From: an uncultured Verrucomicrobiota bacterium
Lineage (GTDB): Bacteria; Verrucomicrobiota; Kiritimatiellia; RFP12; UBA3636
DNA: 7,239 nt
Reading direction: 5' to 3'
Assembly: GCA_946534745.1 (NCBI GenBank)
Contig: CAMNDA010000198.1
Location: 1-7,239 of the forward strand
Shown here: positions 6,298 to 7,239 of the stretch, one piece after another
How the letters are laid out: each line of letters starts with the position of its first letter
Position numbering within the stretch: position 1 is the stretch's first letter
Position numbers and translations under genes: made by a program
The notes under the pieces: generated by a model
The model's input: only the letters and a program-made list of their open reading frames with translations
The model's database searches: none
What the model was told of the DNA's origin: nothing

Positions 6298-6681
6298 ATG
6301 CCGAGAACGACCGCGTGGGAGGCCCGGACGAACCGGGCGGAACGGATCGTGCGCGAGGTGCGCGCGGCCCTTCCGGAGCCCGTGCGCGAGGCGGCGGCCG
6401 CGGTCGCCGTCCGGCTCGACCGGCGCGTGCCGCGGCACTGGCTCGACGACGGCGTCGAGCCGGACTCGCTCGGCCTCTTCAGCGGGCCCTCGATGCGCGA
6501 CGCCGACGCCGGCCAGAGCGACGAGGCGCCGCTCGTCTCGCTCTTCCTCGAAAACATCCTCGACTGGTGCGGCGGCGACGAGGACGCGTTCGACGAGGAG
6601 GTCGAGCGCACCTTCCTCCACGAGCTCGGCCACTTCCTCGGCCTCGAGGAGGGCGACATGGCCCCGCGCGACCTCGACTGA
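6298..6681 (+). CDS. Small zincin-like metallopeptidase (DUF1025/Zincin_1 type)
   Basis: The 127-residue product carries the zinc-metalloprotease motif HELGHFLGLEEGD (108-120) near its C-terminus. His108 and His112 are the likely zinc ligands, Glu109 the catalytic base and Glu117 or Glu118 a possible third ligand. Upstream features that fit the family are DDGVEPDSLGLFSG (50-63) and PLVSLFLENILDW (78-90), a strand-helix before the active-site helix. The motif and the size of about 110-130 residues match the minimal cytoplasmic zincins (formerly DUF1025), whose substrates are unknown. There is no signal peptide. The ATG at 6298 is preceded by GGAG at 6285-6288, nine bases away, the only clear Shine-Dalgarno in this window. 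In-frame codons further upstream run through the tRNA and are not coding. The gene begins 20 nt after the tRNA CCA end, so both probably share one primary transcript. Confidence 0.9.
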   Translation: MPRTTAWEARTNRAERIVREVRAALPEPVREAAAAVAVRLDRRVPRHWLDDGVEPDSLGLFSGPSMRDADAGQSDEAPLVSLFLENILDWCGGDEDAFDEEVERTFLHELGHFLGLEEGDMAPRDLD

Positions 6682-6688
6682 AGGGAAG

Positions 6689-6721
6689 AGGGCCGGCGGC
6701 GCGTCGCGCGCCGCCGGCCCT
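6689..6721 (-). terminator. Hairpin terminator between the convergent zincin and fusA genes
   Basis: A perfect 15-bp GC-rich inverted repeat (6689-6703 with 6707-6721) closes a three-base loop. On the minus strand it is followed by a weak pyrimidine tail CTTCCCTT; on the plus strand no T run follows. It begins 7 bases after the zincin stop (6681) and lies 22 bases beyond the fusA stop. It most likely ends fusA and may also block or stabilise the plus-strand transcript. Confidence 0.65.
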
Positions 6722-6743
6722 CCGGGAACCGGACGGAAGGCCC

Positions 6744-7238
6744 CTAGCGGACCTTGCCGGCCTTGATGCGCTTCTCGACGACCTCCTTGGCGATGCCGGC
6801 GGGGACCGGCTCGTACTGGTTGAAGATCATCGTGAACGCGCCGCGGCCCTGCGTCAGGGTGCGGACCGTGTTCGAGTAGCCGAACATCTCCGCCAGCGGC
6901 ACCTGCGCGTGGATCACCTTCTGGCCGCCCTTGTCCTCCATCGACTCGATGCGCCCGCGGCGCTGGCCGATGGAGCCCGAGACGGCGCCGAAGTAGTCCT
7001 CCGGCATCGTGACCTCGACGTTCATCACGGGCTCGAGCAGCTGGGGCTTCGCCTCCAGCATGTACTTCTTGAAGCCCGCGCGCGCGGCCAGCTCGAACGC
7101 GATCGCCGAGGAGTCGACCGGGTGGAACGAGCCGTCGTAGAGCGTGACTTTGGTGTCCACGACCGGGTAGCCCGCGTAGGGGCCCTTCTCCATCGCGGCC
7201 TTGACGCCCTTCTCCACGGCCGGAATGAACTCGCCCGG
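6744..7238 (-). CDS. fusA: Elongation factor G, C-terminal part (5' end outside window)
   Basis: EF-G is the GTPase that moves tRNAs and mRNA through the ribosome after each peptide bond. The window holds its last 164 residues, the end of domain IV and domain V. The first visible residues are PGEFIPAVEKG, the typical domain IV segment, followed by YAGYPVVDTKVTLYDGSFHP and VDSSAIAFELAARAGFK. Domain V starts at LLEPVMNVEVTMPEDYFGAV and contains GSIGQRRGRIESM, HAQVPLAEMFGYSNTVRTLT and the closing QGRGAFTMIFNQYEPVP. It ends about 18 residues later at TAG (complement of 6744-6746). GTP-binding domains I-III lie off the right edge. The signature is that of the main bacterial EF-G; a secondary paralogue cannot be fully excluded without the N-terminus. 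It is convergent with the zincin gene. Confidence 0.96.
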   Translation of the reverse strand, partial: PGEFIPAVEKGVKAAMEKGPYAGYPVVDTKVTLYDGSFHPVDSSAIAFELAARAGFKKYMLEAKPQLLEPVMNVEVTMPEDYFGAVSGSIGQRRGRIESMEDKGGQKVIHAQVPLAEMFGYSNTVRTLTQGRGAFTMIFNQYEPVPAGIAKEVVEKRIKAGKVR

Positions 7239-7239
7239 G

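Overview
The window comes from a very GC-rich bacterial chromosome whose third codon positions are almost all G or C. This bias opens long spurious frames on both strands, so each gene call below rests on recognisable protein motifs. No mobile element, CRISPR array or prophage gene is visible. The phylum cannot be fixed from this stretch. A yeast/Bacteroidetes-type ketol-acid reductoisomerase, start codons mostly without Shine-Dalgarno sequences, and an odd lipoprotein domain that I associate with Kiritimatiellota/Lentisphaerae-like bacteria together hint at the PVC superphylum (low to moderate confidence).

Layout from left to right. (1) The 3' part of ilvC (branched-chain amino acid synthesis) runs in from the left edge and ends at a strong intrinsic terminator (946-985). 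(2) A promoter with a perfect TATAAT box (997-1026) starts a plus-strand run: a secreted lipoprotein of unknown function (1094-1774), a PlsC-like acyltransferase with altered active-site motifs (1799-2635), and a MoxR AAA+ ATPase (2632-3558) that overlaps plsC by ATGA. (3) A second promoter (3578-3606) lies so close to the next start codon that the mRNA would be leaderless. It precedes a DUF3592 membrane protein with a probable arrestin-like C-terminal domain (3614-4798) and a DUF58 protein (4822-6132). (4) A third promoter (6151-6179) drives a tRNA-Lys(UUU) gene (6202-6277), followed 20 nt later by a small zincin metallopeptidase gene (6298-6681). (5) A 15-bp hairpin separates this from the convergent 3' end of fusA (elongation factor G) on the minus strand, which runs off the right edge.

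The central genes look like a compact MoxR-DUF58 system. MoxR ATPases are commonly paired with DUF58 proteins and are thought to act as chaperones for envelope-associated or metal-dependent complexes. Here the usual VWA/BatA and transglutaminase partners are absent from the window. In their place are a DUF3592/arrestin-like membrane protein, a phospholipid-type acyltransferase and a lipoprotein, suggesting a job at the cell envelope (inference). All three promoters share a TTGC-type -35 box and 17-18 bp spacing, and two share a GTGGTA run into the -10 box.
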